DNA from: Lottia gigantea | Taxonomy: Eukaryota > Mollusca > Gastropoda > Lottiidae | Direction: 5' to 3' | NCBI RefSeq assembly: GCF_000327385.1 | Contig: NW_008707966.1 | Span: 7,189-71,188, forward strand | DNA: 64,000 nucleotides | Part shown: positions 10,961-22,805 of the stretch, piece by piece | How the letters are laid out: each line of letters begins with the position of its first letter | Numbering within the stretch: position 1 is the stretch's first letter | Program-made: the position numbers and the translations under genes | The notes under the pieces: generated by a model | What the model saw: only the letters and a program-made list of their open reading frames with translations | Told to the model about the DNA's origin: nothing | Database searches by the model: none

Positions 10961-11217
10961 TGCACATAATTCTAATTTTCTGTCAGACATCTGTGGTTCT
11001 TTAGTTACAATTACTGAACATATAACATATGGAAATTGGAATCGAGCAAAATGGCGATAGTGTAATTTATTATGGTATAGAACATAACGACTCTATTACA
11101 AGGAAGACCAATAAAAGTAATAAATATATATTATGTGATTATTTTACTTCTATAGGATGACTAATTACCTTTATATAATGTCTAACTGTAACTTTATATC
11201 TTTATACAGCTTCTCTT
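10961..11217. other. Short spacer with a family A MITE fragment
   Basis: 'TCTGTCAGACATCTGTGGTT' at about 10979-10998 matches the family A arm. Nothing else is recognised before the 26-bp array begins. Confidence 0.5.
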
Positions 11218-13045
11218 AAAGGGATTGTATCTTAAAGGTGCTGTTATATAGAGTATCTTAAAGGTGTTGTTATGTAGAGTATCTTAAAGGTGTTGTTATA
11301 TAGGGTATCTTAATGGTGTTGTTATATACAGTATTTTAAGGGTGTTGTTATATAGGGTATCTTAAAGGTGTTGTTATATAGAGTATCTTAAAGGTGTTGT
11401 TATATAGCGTATCTTAATGGTGTTGTTATATAGGGTATCTTAAAGGTGTTGTTATATAGAGTATCTTAATGGTGTTGTTATATAGAGTATATTAAAGGTG
11501 TTGTTATATAGAGTATATTAAAGGTGTTGTTATATAGAGTATCTTAATGGTGTTGTTATATAGGGTATCTTAAAGGTGTTGTTATATAGAGTATTTTAAA
11601 GGTGTTGTTATATAGGGTATCTTAAAGGTGTTGTTATATAGCGTATCTTAAAGGTGTTGTTATATAGAGTATCTTAAAGGTGTTGTTATATAGCGTATCT
11701 TAAAGGTGTTGTTATATAGAGTATCTTAAAGGTGTTGTTATATAGAGTATCTTAATGGTGTTGTTATATGGAGTATCTTAAAGGTGTTGTTATATAGAGT
11801 ATATTAAAGGTGTTGTTATATAGAGTATATTAAAGGTGTTGTTATATAGAGTATCTTAAAGGTGTTGTTATATAGAGTATATTAAAGGTGTTGCTATATA
11901 GCGTAGGTTGTTATTATAGTATCTTAATGGTGTTGTTATATAGAGTATCTTAAAGGTGTTGTTATATAGGGTATCTTAAACGTGTTGTTATATAGGGTAT
12001 CTTAAAGGTGTTGTTAAATAGAGAATCTTAAAGGTGTTGTTATATAGAGTATCTTAATGGTGTTGTTATATAGAGTATCTTAATGGTGTTGTTATATAGA
12101 GTATCTTAAAGGTGTTGTTATATAGAGTATCTTAAAGGTGTTGTTATATAGAGTATCTTAAAGGTGTTGTTATATAGAGTATCTTAAAGGTGTTATTATA
12201 TAGAGTATCTTAAAGGTGTTGTTATATAGAGTATCTTAATGGTGTTGCTATATAGCGTATGTTGTTATTATAGTATCTTAATAGTGTTTTTATATAGCGT
12301 ATCTTAAAAGTGTTGTTATATAGCGTAAATTAAAGGTGCTGTTATATAGGGTATCTTAAAGGTGTTGTTATATAGAGTATCTTAAAGGTGTTGTTATATA
12401 GAGTATCTTAAATGTGTTGTTATATAGAGTATCTTAAAGGTGTTGTTATATGGAGTATCTTAATGGTGTTGTTATATGGAGTATCTTAAAGGTGTTGTTA
12501 TATAGAGTATCTTAAAGGTGTTGTTATATAGAGTATCTTAAAGGTGTTGTTATATAGAGTATCTTAAAGGTGTTGTTATATAGAGTATCTTAAAGGTGTT
12601 GTTATATAGCGTATCTTAAAGGTGTTGTTATATAGAGTATCTTAATGGTGTTGTTATATGAAGTATCTTAAAGGTATTGTTATATAGAATATCTTAAAGA
12701 TTTAATATAACTTCCCTTAAAAGGGTTGGTATGTAGCTTCTATTAAATAGATTGTAATATAGCTTTTCTTGAAGAGATTGGTATATAGCTTCTCTTAAAG
12801 GGGTTGTTATATAGCTTATCTGAAAAGGACTGTAATATAACTTATCTAAAGGGGTTGTTATATAGCTTATCTGAAGGGGTTGTTATATAGCTTATTTGAA
12901 GGGGTTGTTATATAGCTTATCTAAAGGGATTGTTATATATCTTACTTGAAGGGGTTGTTATATAGCTTATCTAAAGGGGTTGTTATATAGCTTATCTAAA
13001 GGGGTTGTTATATAGAGTATTTTGAAGGAATTGTTATATAGTTTC
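11218..13045. repeat. 26-bp minisatellite (about 57 copies) grading into a 25-bp variant
   Basis: From 11218 to about 12700 the unit is GTATCTTAAAGGTGTTG then TTATATAGA, with frequent AAAGG/AATGG and AGAG/AGGG/AGCG variants. From about 12700 to 13045 it changes to AGCTTATCTAAAGGGG then TTGTTATAT units, clearly related. Two identical breaks ('GCGTAGGTTGTTATTATAG' type, near 11900 and 12255) lie about 355 bp apart, suggesting a block duplication inside the array. No coding potential. Confidence 0.95.
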
Positions 13046-13125
13046 TCTAGACAAAATCACAGACCTCTGACTGAAATTTGGATTTGTTCGAATCGATGCT
13101 GGCAGTGTCACTGATACACTATGAA
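13046..13125. mobile_element. Family A MITE, right-arm fragment
   Basis: 'CACAGACCTCTGACTGAAAT' and 'TGGCAGTGTCACTGATACAC' match the right arm. The left half is absent, and the tandem array runs into the break. Confidence 0.6.
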
Positions 13126-14164
13126 AATTTAAACTTAAGCCAGGCCCCTTCAGCTGATCAACCTATGCTGTTATCCTTGTAGTGTATGGTCTATGAATGT
13201 GTCGTTAAATTTCTCGTTTCTATCCATATTTAGCTATAGGCGAATTACTTAATGGGCAGAGAAGACAAAACGAAATTATCTAAATTTATCCTATCTTAGT
13301 CATTATGTTATCAAGAAAAATAGCCGATGGGACAATTATATGGTAGCTTGCTAGACAAGGTAATATCCATTATTTTTCGATTGTTTAATAATTTTTTTTT
13401 TTTTGATTCCTTCTTTGATTTATTTGGTGATAAACAACGAACGGACATAGGTTCTGCCAATATACACTGCACATTTCAGGTGGGCGTATAAAAGATATCG
13501 CCAATGTTCGTTAGTGTCTGAGAGTTGAACATTGTAACTAGCAGCTTTGTAGTTGATACGAGTGGTGAAAAGATTGCAGTAAAGAATCTCTCAGAGATCT
13601 CCCCATCCGGCTCTTTTTCCAAGAAAGCCTCACTGACCTGCCACACTGACAAGGGGAAACCGGAATGAAACACAAGTTTCAGTGAGAGTTTGTGTTGAAT
13701 TTTGATGAGGTGGAAAATGTCGTCTGCTCAAGACAATAAATCTGGTAAGATTACCATGACACTCAGCTGTCAGACCGTGGAATCCCGGTTGTCCAACAGG
13801 AGATATTAACGTTACTTTAATTATTTACTATGGTTGCATTAACTAGTCCCAGATATCCAGTTATTTTCCCCATGGTCATCTCAAATTGCTCTATAATGTT
13901 TTTGTTTTTTGAAAGGGACCTGTCTGCAATAATATCAGTTCGAACAATTACGTCAAGTTGGTCGATCAAAACAATATCATTGTGCCAGTGCATCAAGAAA
14001 CTATCCCAGAACAAAATTGGTTTCGTTATTGAACGAAATTTGAACAAAAAAGGTAATCTCATCTCATCGTAAATCGTAATCGTAATCGTAAGGTAAATCG
14101 GTTTTGTTAAATTTGGTCCTAATTTCACCTAATTTAGTTTTTATTAATGATTATTTATTACTAT
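13126..14164. other. Gene-free stretch with pearl-like ends and a SINE fragment
   Basis: A pearl-like head (TAGCTTGCTAGACAAGGTAA, about 13345) and end (ACGGACATAGGTTCTGCC, then TTTCAGGTGGGCGTATA, to about 13490) enclose only about 80 bp, so the tandem core is missing. A minus-oriented SINE S1 fragment lies at about 13600-13670. Four copies of TCGTAA lie at 14067-14091. No gene is visible. Confidence 0.55.
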
Positions 14165-14345
14165 TATACAGAAATTAAATGAAAAAATGAAATGAATGGA
14201 GTTTTACGTCCTACTTTTCTGCACCTTGTGGGCTAATGAAGACGGGCAACGCCATGTAGGGTGCAATGAGGGAAATTTTGCCAGAACAGCGGCATAAGCC
14301 TGCTCTTTTTCGATTTCCAACTGTCGAGGGATCTTTAAAGAAATT
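14165..14345 (-). mobile_element. SINE S1, 3' half with pentamer-like tail
   Basis: Plus-strand boxes are 'GGAGTTTTACGTCCTACTTT', 'GGGCTAATGAAGACGGGCAA' and 'TTCCAACTGTCGAGGGATCT'. The element points left and ends in a tail that reads TTCATTTCATTTT on the minus strand. It is one of the best preserved copies of this part of the family. Confidence 0.75.
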
Positions 14346-14639
14346 AAATGAAAGAAAACTTGTTGGTTTTAGAATGTCCTGTTTCAGAAAAGTAAAAGCT
14401 TTCTTTTTGATCAAATACATTAAATTTCTTACATTTTTTACTCTTTGAAGTTTGATTGTGACTAATCCAATAGTTAAATCAATAGTAAAGAATAATAAAA
14501 CCTTATGACATTGTGACTATATCAATTATTGAAGGTAATAAATCACAGTAAATACCAATAAAACTTTATATACTGTCCACTATAATATGATTGATGGTTT
14601 TTAATCTGAAAGATCAAGTAATAAGTCATTGGTGGTGAT
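14346..14639. other. AT-rich spacer, nothing recognised
   Basis: No coding, RNA or repeat signal was noticed. Confidence 0.45.
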
Positions 14640-15012
14640 TTAGCTTTCTGAAAACGGTTGCTCATTGGGTTAGACACCGTAATACGTCGCAGTGGCTCAA
14701 CTACCAGAAGGACTGGTTGAACCAAGTCCACGTCCTAGTCCCTAAAGGAGCCCCAACCCCAGAACAAAATTGCAAGAGCAGAGGGTGATGCACTGAAGTC
14801 CACAGTTCTTGTTGAGCCACTGATAGGTCGAGATAATACGTCAGAGATACAGGTCGCAGGGGCTGACATGAAAAAGCGTCATGTCATTTGGATGAGAAAA
14901 AATGAAACCCCATGTGTCACGGGCGCTGTTCATTAAAGATCCCTCGACATTTGAGTTTGCCATGGCAAAATTTCCCCGTCTTCATTAGCCCAATAGTATT
15001 TCATTTCACTTC
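14640..15012 (+). mobile_element. SINE S1, near full length
   Basis: The head near 14660 reads GGTTGCTCATTGGGTTAGAC, an A-box-like start. The body contains 'AAAGATCCCTCGACATTTGA' and 'GGCAAAATTTCCCCGTCTTC', and the tail ends ATTTCATTTCACTT. This copy gives the clearest view of element direction. An insert of about 150 bp between head and body is not typical of the family. Confidence 0.7.
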
Positions 15013-15582
15013 CTTTTCGGACTATGTTTCTTTAAAGATGGGTTTCCTTATTTTTTAGTGTCAAATTAAGCAAACTAGTTTTAACCATTCATAAATGTCC
15101 ATTATGTACAGTCTGGATAAACAAAAAAAGACTTTTTGACCTTTCTTTATCGGTCACTCATTGGAATTCTGCTGGTAATTCTCTTCCAATTTAGCTAATT
15201 ATGAATTGATTAAGGGCGTGTGAGACAAACTGGTATCTTAGTTATTAAAACACCTCTACTTTCTACTCATATAAGTATGAGCATTTTCATTTTCATAAAT
15301 AAAAATAAGGGAACCCATCTTTAAGGAGAAAAAAAAGATGCGTTCGATAACTGTTTTGATTAAACCTATTCTCTGATAATCGTACAATGACTATTACATT
15401 TCTATAGTAATTTGTTCAATGGTTAAACGAAACAATACCTTGCCAACGAGTAGAACAGAGGCATGATAATTGAAGCGCAATTAAGGGAAGAAATTACCGC
15501 GCGAATATATCTAATTATGACCAATTTATTTGATAGCTATTTCCTGTTATCATTTTGCTGGAGTTCATAGTTACTGACATTC
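15013..15582. other. Intergenic, nothing recognised
   Basis: AT-rich sequence; no features I can support. Confidence 0.4.
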
Positions 15583-15850
15583 AAGGGATAGTTATAAAAT
15601 GTTTTCTTTGTGTATCTGGGACACTGATAGCATTAATTTGCACCATTCCAATTTAAATCAGACGACTGCGGTTCTTGCAATTCCAGTTCCACTAAAATTA
15701 AGTGTTTGATGACGTCACCATCGCGAAGGGCCTCATGTGATAATGCATATTTCGCGATTAGTGACGTCATCAAACAGTAAGTTGTGTTGGAATTGCTGAC
15801 TGAAAATGGTGCAAGATACACATGAAAACATCATAACAATCCATTTAACT
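15583..15850. mobile_element. Foldback MITE, family A, full length
   Basis: Both arms are present. The left has GGACACTGATAGCATTAATT, then TGCACCATTCCAATTT and TGATGACGTCACCATCGCGA. The right has 'CGCGATTAGTGACGTCATCA', then 'ATTGCTGACTGAAAATGGTG'. The ends are AAGGGATAG and CAATCCATTTAA. The arms pair around a short centre near 15740. No coding capacity; an open frame across it is a by-product. Confidence 0.85.
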
Positions 15851-16914
15851 GAAGTAAAATAACACTCAGAGAGAAGCAAACAACCATTTCGTTACAAGGA
15901 TAACAACCGCGGTTCACGATTTCTACTTCTTGATCTTTCTCGAATTAACCGCATCCATTTGTTTATATGAACATTGTTAATTGGATGTTTGTTATCCATT
16001 GCGGTAGATCCCCTTGATTAAAAGAGACCAAGGTCAAGATAACTCAACATTAAAATTAAAATGATCAGTATTTGGTAAAATCTGTTCAAATGAAGTAATC
16101 AAGGCATCAGACCAAGAGTAAACAGTTTGAAGATGGTACAGTAATTTTAGAGAAACTTTAATCAATAAAATTAATATCCAGCCTTTTTCACTAGACATCA
16201 ATAGGATTCCGGGTGGTGCTCGTAAGAGGTGGGGCTAAGTCGGAAAACCAGATGGCTCTTCCCACTGATGTCACATGGAAATTTCGAAATTTCCGAATGG
16301 TCTTAAACCGATATCCAAAGTGAAGCAATGAGGGATGGGGTCAATTACGCTACATCAAACATCAACTTTTATCGACACAGAAAAAACTTCAGTGCTGCTG
16401 TAATTTTCGAAGTTAGTAAAAGCTTGATATTGTGAAGATGGGGTGAACGTTCCTGCAAGCTTGATAGTTAAAAGAAAAGCAAAGTACCACGAAGCATTGA
16501 CCCTAAAAAATCTGATGGCTCAACTCCAAGATCACACTTAATGCATTAGGTCTACTTAAAGAGTAAAAGTCATAAAATATAATATTTACACACGTTAGCT
16601 TTAATCGATATCCAATTTCAAGCTTGACAGGTTTTTAAGATTAGATATGAGGAAAAATAGAAATTTCATGTTAGATTGTCAACACAATGGATTCTTTTCA
16701 TTTCCTGGGTTTTCTTCATAACCAAAACTTAAAATCATTTCGCGATTACTGTCAAACTGGAAAATTTTCTGCGTCGTTGGAGAGCTTAGGTAGGCAGCGT
16801 CCAAAAGAGTTCGAATGTGAGGAAAATTCGTCCATGGTGTCATCGATTATCTCTCTTGATAACGTTCGATTAGCTTTAATATATTTCAATTGTATGCACG
16901 TATACTGAAAATAA
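15851..16914. other. Gene-free stretch with a weak family E fragment
   Basis: 'AGCTTGATATTGTGAAGATG' at 16421-16440 matches the end motif of the palindrome at 23.9-24.25 kb. Open frames here show no family resemblance, so I call no gene. Confidence 0.45.
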
Positions 16915-18575
16915 TGAGTACAGATTACTTATTGAGTACCCATTTACAGCTGGGTGGACTGGAATAATGAGAAAAATGACTTATTAAGAACCAATTTACA
17001 GCTGGGCTGACTGGAATAATGAGGAAAAATGACTTATTCAGTGCCCCTTTATAGCTAGGTCGACTGGAGTAATGAAACACTGACTTATTCAACTAAGTCG
17101 ACTGGGGTAATGATAAAAAAAATGAAAATTCAGCTGGATCGACTGGAGAAATGAATAGAGATGACTTATCCAACTAGGTCGACTGGAGTAACGAAGAAAG
17201 ATGACTTATTCAACTGGGTCGATTGGAGTAATGAGGCGAGATGACTTATTCCGCTGGGTAGACTGGAGTAATGAGAAATGACATATTTGACTGGAGTAAT
17301 GAATAGAGATGACTTATCGAACTGGGTCGACTTGAGTAATGAGGTGAGATGACTTATTCAGCTAGGTCGACTGGAGTAATGTGAGATGATATATTCAACT
17401 GTGTCGACTGAAGTAATGCGGCAAGATGACTTATTCAGCTAGGTCGACTGGAGTAATGAGGTGAGATGACTTATTCAGCTAGGTCGACTGAGTAATGAGG
17501 TGAAATGACTTATCCAACTGGGTCGGCTGGGGTAATGTGAGATGAAATGTTCATCTGGGTCGACTGGAGTAATGTGAGATGAAATGTTCATCTGGGTCGA
17601 CTGGAGTAATGATAAAAGATGACTTATTCAGCTAGGTCGACTGAGTAATGAGGTGAAATGACTTATCCAACTGGGTCGGCTGGGGTAATGTGAGATGAAA
17701 TGTTCATCTGGGTCGACTGGAGTAATGATAAAAGATGACTTATTCAGCTAGGTCGACTGGAGTAATGTGAGATGACTTATTCAACTGTGTCGACTGAAGT
17801 AATGCGGCAAGATGACTTATTCAGCTAGGTCGACTGGAGTAATGATAAAAGATGACTTATTCAGCTAGGTCGACTGGAGTAATGTGAGATGACTTATTCA
17901 ACTGTGTCGACTGAAGTAATGCGGCAAGATGACTTATTCAGCTAGGTCGACTGGAGTAATGATAAAAGATGACTTAACCAGCTAGGTCGACTGGAGTAAT
18001 GTGAGATGACTTATTCAACTGTGTCCACTGAAGTAATGAGGTGAGATGACTTATTCAGCTAGGTCGACTGGAGTAATGAGGTGAGATGACTTATTCATCT
18101 AGGTCGACTGGAGTAATGATAAAAGATGACTTATTCAGCTAGGTCGACTGGAGTAATGATAAAAGATGACTTATTCAGCTAGGTCGACTGGAGTAATGAT
18201 AAAAGATGACTTAACCAGCTAGGTCGACTGGAGTAATGTGAGATGACTTATTCAACTGTGTCCACTGAAGTAATGAGGTGAGATGACTTATTCAGCTAGG
18301 TCGACTGGAGTAATGATAAAAGATGACTTATTCAGCTAGGTCGACTGGAGTAATGAGAAAAGATGACTTATTCAGCTAGGTCGACTGGAGTAATGGGGTG
18401 GGATGACTTATTCAGCTATGTCGACTGGAGTAATGATAAAAGATGACTTATTCAGCTAGGTCGACTGGAGTAATGCGGCAAGATGACTTATTCAGCTAGG
18501 TCGACTGGAGTAATGATAAAAGATGACTTATTCAGCTAGGTCGACTGGAGTAATGAGAAAAGATGACTTAAAGAA
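16915..18575. repeat. 40-bp satellite-like array (about 41 copies) with higher-order structure
   Basis: The unit is GATGACTTATTCAGCTAGGT then CGACTGGAGTAATGATAAAA. Units at the left edge (16915-17040) carry extra bases, reading 'ACCCATTTACAGCTGGGTGG' then ACTGGAATAATGAG, and match single dispersed monomers elsewhere. In the middle a block of about 117 bp (GTGAGATG version, then GCGGCAAG version, then GATAAAAG version) repeats several times (about 17.77-18.0 kb), so there is higher-order unequal exchange. Most units contain a GTCGAC palindrome. Confidence 0.95.
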
Positions 18576-19554
18576 TGTTGAATTGCGTGTCAAGTTAATA
18601 GCTATTTGATATTACAGAGTAAGAAAGCTGGTCAATAAAATACGGGATTACACCAAACAAATTGAATGTTAAATCAAATATAAACAGTTGTAATCACGAT
18701 AGAGACAATTTCATCATTATTCTATTTCAAAACCTTATTTGCCATTTTAATAACTAGAATAATAGTGTCTTAAATCTATAGCCAGTTTGTGCACGATAAA
18801 GATCCCTCGATAGTAGTAAATCGACAAACAGTGACTTATTGCCACTATCCTAGCAAAATTTCTCACATAATACACACTATATGGCGTCGCCTTTCTTCAT
18901 TAGCACATTCAGGTAAAGAAGAGGTGGTGCTCTTGAAGTGACTTGTTCTCGGTCCGGACTGAGACCACTGAGAAACTAGCAGGGCGCCCGGCCCTCTCAA
19001 CTGGTTAACACTGCTACTTTCTGGGCATGTATTAACGCGGGTTGTACATTTCGCCAAACCATATCAATCGCAATCATATTCTGGTTTTAACTACTATGAC
19101 TGAGGTATAGAAGCATTCTTACTAGGGGACAGTCCCAAAGAACCCTACACAGAATTGCTTGTGGGGCTCCCCTTACAATTTTGTGACCTCTCCCTCTGCT
19201 CCACCCAAACCCGTATGATTCACGTCAACGCTAAAGTGGAGATAGTAGCAGTTGCAAGACACACCAACATAATATCGGGATTATCTGGGGAAACTTTAAA
19301 ATGGCTTACCTATAAATGTGATGAATGCCACGAACCAGAGAGTGATTTGTCGACTTGATATTATTTCCACCATTTTCTCTGTTACTCAGTGTCTGTTACC
19401 ATAAAAACTCCATTACACTTTAAGAACTATCTCAATTATAACGGCGCCATTTGAACAGAAACATTGTATCATCATTTACTTACAACAATTGAAGATAGTT
19501 TTTGTTCCAAAAATTAATTAAATAACATGTAAAAAGTAAAAAAAAATAGTTCAA
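18576..19554. other. Gene-free stretch with a SINE S1 fragment
   Basis: A plus-oriented SINE S1 piece ('AAAGATCCCTCGATAGTAGT' to 'GGCGTCGCCTTTCTTCATTA') lies at 18798-18903. Sequence to 19360 is somewhat richer in GC, and its open frames match nothing I recognise. Confidence 0.45.
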
Positions 19555-19970
19555 AATTAAGCTTTGATATTTCACTTCAATGCAGAACAAATAAGCTTCG
19601 ATATTTCACTTCCCTCAGAATAAGCTTCGATATTTCACTTCCCTTCACTTTCCTCGGAATAAGCTTTGATATTTCAGTTCGCACCAGTACAAATAAGCTT
19701 TGATATTTCACTGAACTACAGTACAAATAAGCTTTGATATTTATTTCACTTCCCTATTCTACAAATAAGCTTTGACATGTCATTTCCCTCGGAATAAGCT
19801 TAGATATATCACTTCACTGCAGTACAATTAATCTTTGATATTCACTTCCCTCGGTACAAATAATCTTTGATATTCACTTCCGTCGGTACAATTAATCTTT
19901 GATATTCACTTTCTACGGTTCAAATAAGCTTTGGTACCTGAATTTTACTTCAGTACAGCTTTGATGCCTG
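19555..19970. repeat. Irregular about 33-bp tandem array
   Basis: Around ten units built on 'AATAAGCTTTGATATTTCAC' followed by TTCCCTC or TTCAGTACA, with period 22-40 bp. Late units read AATCTTTGATATTCACTT. Non-coding. Confidence 0.85.
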
Positions 19971-21238
19971 ACTGTTTTAAAAATCAAATAAAATTTTGTT
20001 TACTATGAAACTTAAGCCATTAAACTTCCGTGTTTTCAGGATTAAAAGTCATTAGAAAATTCGCCATGAAAATCAGAAGAATAGAAATTAATCACGTTAC
20101 CTGAAAAGAAAAGAAATTTCATTCTACAAATGAAAAAAAAAACATGTAGGAAAATGATAGTCAATTAAAATTAGATTACGATTTCGTTTAATCTATTCTG
20201 GTAATTTCTTCTCCATTGTAATCTACCATTTTTTACGATAGTTGCGTTCTAATGACGCCATTTTTCACCAATCAAAGCGTAGGATAAGTTTCATAACAAC
20301 GATTATGATTTATGAGATATCGGCCATAAATGCTCTACTTTAGGTTTCGCTATCCCACAAATCCTTAATGTTAGCAAGAAACGGGTTTTACATGTAACAC
20401 TTTGATTGGTTAACAATAAAGTCATTTGAAAACATCTGTGACAGAACATTGTAAGAATAAACGGGGACAAAAAAAATCCGGAAAATCCTCATAACATCAG
20501 AAAGAAAGTTTCGTGAAAATACATAATAATTCCTTTAAAATCCAATCTTACTTTCGATATAAAAACATATGAACCCAAACTGTAAAGTATTAGTGTCTAG
20601 TTTAACACAGGTTTCAAACAACTCACAAAAACACGGCACTGTTGAACACTTTCTACCCAGCTGTAAATGGGTACAGATAATCTGGGAAAGATCAATTCCA
20701 AGAGTTTTGGTCAAGGACAGACAGGATCTTTCTAAACCTACGTTGAACGGTTGTTTCTTTCATTCCTTATTATTTATACACTAACTGACGCCTACGACGT
20801 GCAGTCAATACAAACGGTCACCGCTTATTAACTTGTTGATAAACAAATCCCAAGTGTGTGTTATTTACCGTCATGGAATATGTCCTAGGTTGTTGTCTGA
20901 TAACAGATAAAATCACAAGAATCGTAGAACAGTGAACTAGATTCTTGGCGTGTCTGTCTTTACTTTATAAGCTAAGGTGATGGATTTAGTGAGAAAAGCC
21001 AATTCCTTTTGATCCGTTTATCCATTACAAAATAACACACTTTTTCTCTTCCGCATCAACCTTAATGCTTTTCCAAGCCGTTATATTTTCACTATAACCT
21101 AATACTTAAATTACATCTTTTTCTTACGTTTGTAATGAAATGTGAAACACATTCAGGCCCATTAGGCTATCTGCACTACACTCTTGTACGCTTTAAATAT
21201 CTAATGGTTTTTTTACACAGCACTCAAGCCCCGTACAC
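19971..21238. other. Gene-free stretch
   Basis: 'CTACCCAGCTGTAAATGGGT' at 20653-20672, followed by ACAGATAATCTGGG, is related to the dispersed form of the 40-bp satellite monomer. No other feature is supported. Confidence 0.45.
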
Positions 21239-21657
21239 ATTACATTTGTCCCTTTAAAAGGGTAGTCTCGAACAAAAATCAACATGGCTGTGTTTCTTAC
21301 TTTACCAAAGTTTTAACTAAATCTTGCCGTTAACTTTTTAAAACTACGTAAACAGTCGCTTTTTCTTTTTTATTGGAAAACTAATTTAAAGAAAAATAAA
21401 CGCCATATTGTAGAGAAATATTTCCCTTAGGTTTAAAGTAAAAGTATTGAGCTGTAAAATTCCTAGTTTGAGAAATTTTTAAAGGAATTATGGATTTTCG
21501 TACTTTTCTAGTACTTCTGAAGACTATTTACATATATTCAAGATCCACGTCATCTTTTAAACAGTTTCAGTTTCATAACGTACATAGAAGTTAATGGCAT
21601 ATTTTAGAAATCTTTAAATTTTACCTAATGAAAACTTTGCATACTGCCCCTTTAAAG
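21239..21657. mobile_element. Foldback MITE, family D, with family B core inside
   Basis: The ends are 'CCTTTAAAAGGGTAGTCTCG' and 'TTTGCATACTGCCCCTTTAA', both TTTAAAGG-type. The inside (about 21440-21550) holds an inverted family B core (CCTAGTTTGAGAAATTTTT and TTCTAGTACTTCTGAAGACT), so D and B share sequence or one lies in the other. Confidence 0.65.
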
Positions 21658-21904
21658 GATTGGGAGTATAAAAAGTGGTTAGCGTGTTGAAATACGTTAA
21701 GTGTTGTATTTTTAATCAGTTTTGTTTTTTGATAGTTTGATTTAATCTCACGACAATCATCTTTCTTTTATAGTTCCACTTCTCTTGAAAACATGAAAAC
21801 AATAAACAGTCTTATACGAACCAGCATTTCAATAAAAATTAGAATGATACAAATAGAAACCATTAAGCTTTAGAATGTTTGGAAAATTAAGAAAAAAATG
21901 TTCA

Positions 21905-22262
21905 AAATCCCTTTAAAGATATATACTACCCCAAGAGGCCCAAATAAATGAAATTTTTAAACTTGGCCAAAATGAGTCTTTGTTAATCAGTGGACTTAAT
22001 GGTTTCATAACTAAAACAGAATCCCTCTTTAATCAAAATAATCATTATAAAACTAAGTAATCATTATAAAACTAAGTAATTATTGAAACATGCTTAGAAG
22101 CGTTTTTAAATAATTACTTATTTATTAGGATATTTCGTCTTATATAAACACTCTATTCTTTAGTTATGGCACCTGGTAAGTTCATGATGAACATATACTC
22201 TTATTGACCAAGTTTGAGATTTTAAATTTCATGTCAATTTTAATATGAAGTAGTCCTTTAAA
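21905..22262. mobile_element. Foldback MITE, family C
   Basis: It runs from 'CCCTTTAAAGATATATACTA' through 'AATGAGTCTTTGTTAATCAG' and 'AGTGGACTTAATGG' to 'ATGAAGTAGTCCTTTAAAG'. Related copies are at 28.36-28.69 and 47.41-47.72 kb. Its right end shares TTTAAAG with the start of the next element. Confidence 0.7.
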
Positions 22263-22493
22263 GAGGGGGGTTGATTTCAGTCAGAAGTACTAGAAATGTA
22301 CGAAAATCGCATAATTCCTTCAAAAATATCTCAAACTAGGAATTTCTTTTTCATTTCTATATATGACAGTGTCTCAAAAAACTGTGAGCTGTGATCACTA
22401 CTATTACTAATTGACGTAGCTAAATTTTTCCCGAGACTGAGACTAAGGTAGGCCTACGATTGGTCGAAAAAATGGCGAAACTGTCCCTTTAAA
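22257..22493. mobile_element. Foldback MITE, family B, full length
   Basis: The copy starts CTTTAAAGAGGGGGG and ends AAACTGTCCCTTTAAAAG. Inside are 'AATCGCATAATTCCTTCAAA' and 'ATGACAGTGTCTCAAAAAAC', then GATTGGTCGAAAAAATGGCG. Ends of TTTAAAG/CTTTAAA fit insertion at TTAA. It abuts the family C copy with no spacer. Confidence 0.75.
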
Positions 22494-22661
22494 AGACTCC
22501 ATGCCTGTTGTCAATAAGATATACATATTGATATTATATATTACCATAGTTTCACACCAACAGCTGGAAATCTCAAACTCTATACATAATAATATCTCTA
22601 ATCACTTACAATCGACAATGATATAACAGTATACATATCTCAACATCTGATGATATGAGTC

Positions 22662-22805
22662 ATTTAAAGGGACAGATTCGCCATTTTTGAGGATTGAATA
22701 TATGTAAATAGTCATCAGTAGTGCTAGAAATTTACTAAAATAGCATAATTCCTTCAAAACTATCTCAAACTAGGAATTTCTTTACCTATTTCTATAGATT
22801 ACAAA
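22662..22805. mobile_element. Family B MITE, left half
   Basis: 'CATTTAAAGGGACAGATTCG', then CCATTTTTGAGGATTGAATA, and the core 'ATAGCATAATTCCTTCAAAA'. It is cut off after 'CCTATTTCTATAGATT'. Confidence 0.7.

Noticed and set aside
11218-13045. Regular repeats suggesting a CRISPR array
   Set aside because: There are no unique spacers between repeats, and the window is plainly eukaryotic; these are head-to-tail minisatellites.
15633-15821. 62-codon frame ending in unique sequence
   Set aside because: Falls inside a full-length foldback MITE and follows its arms.
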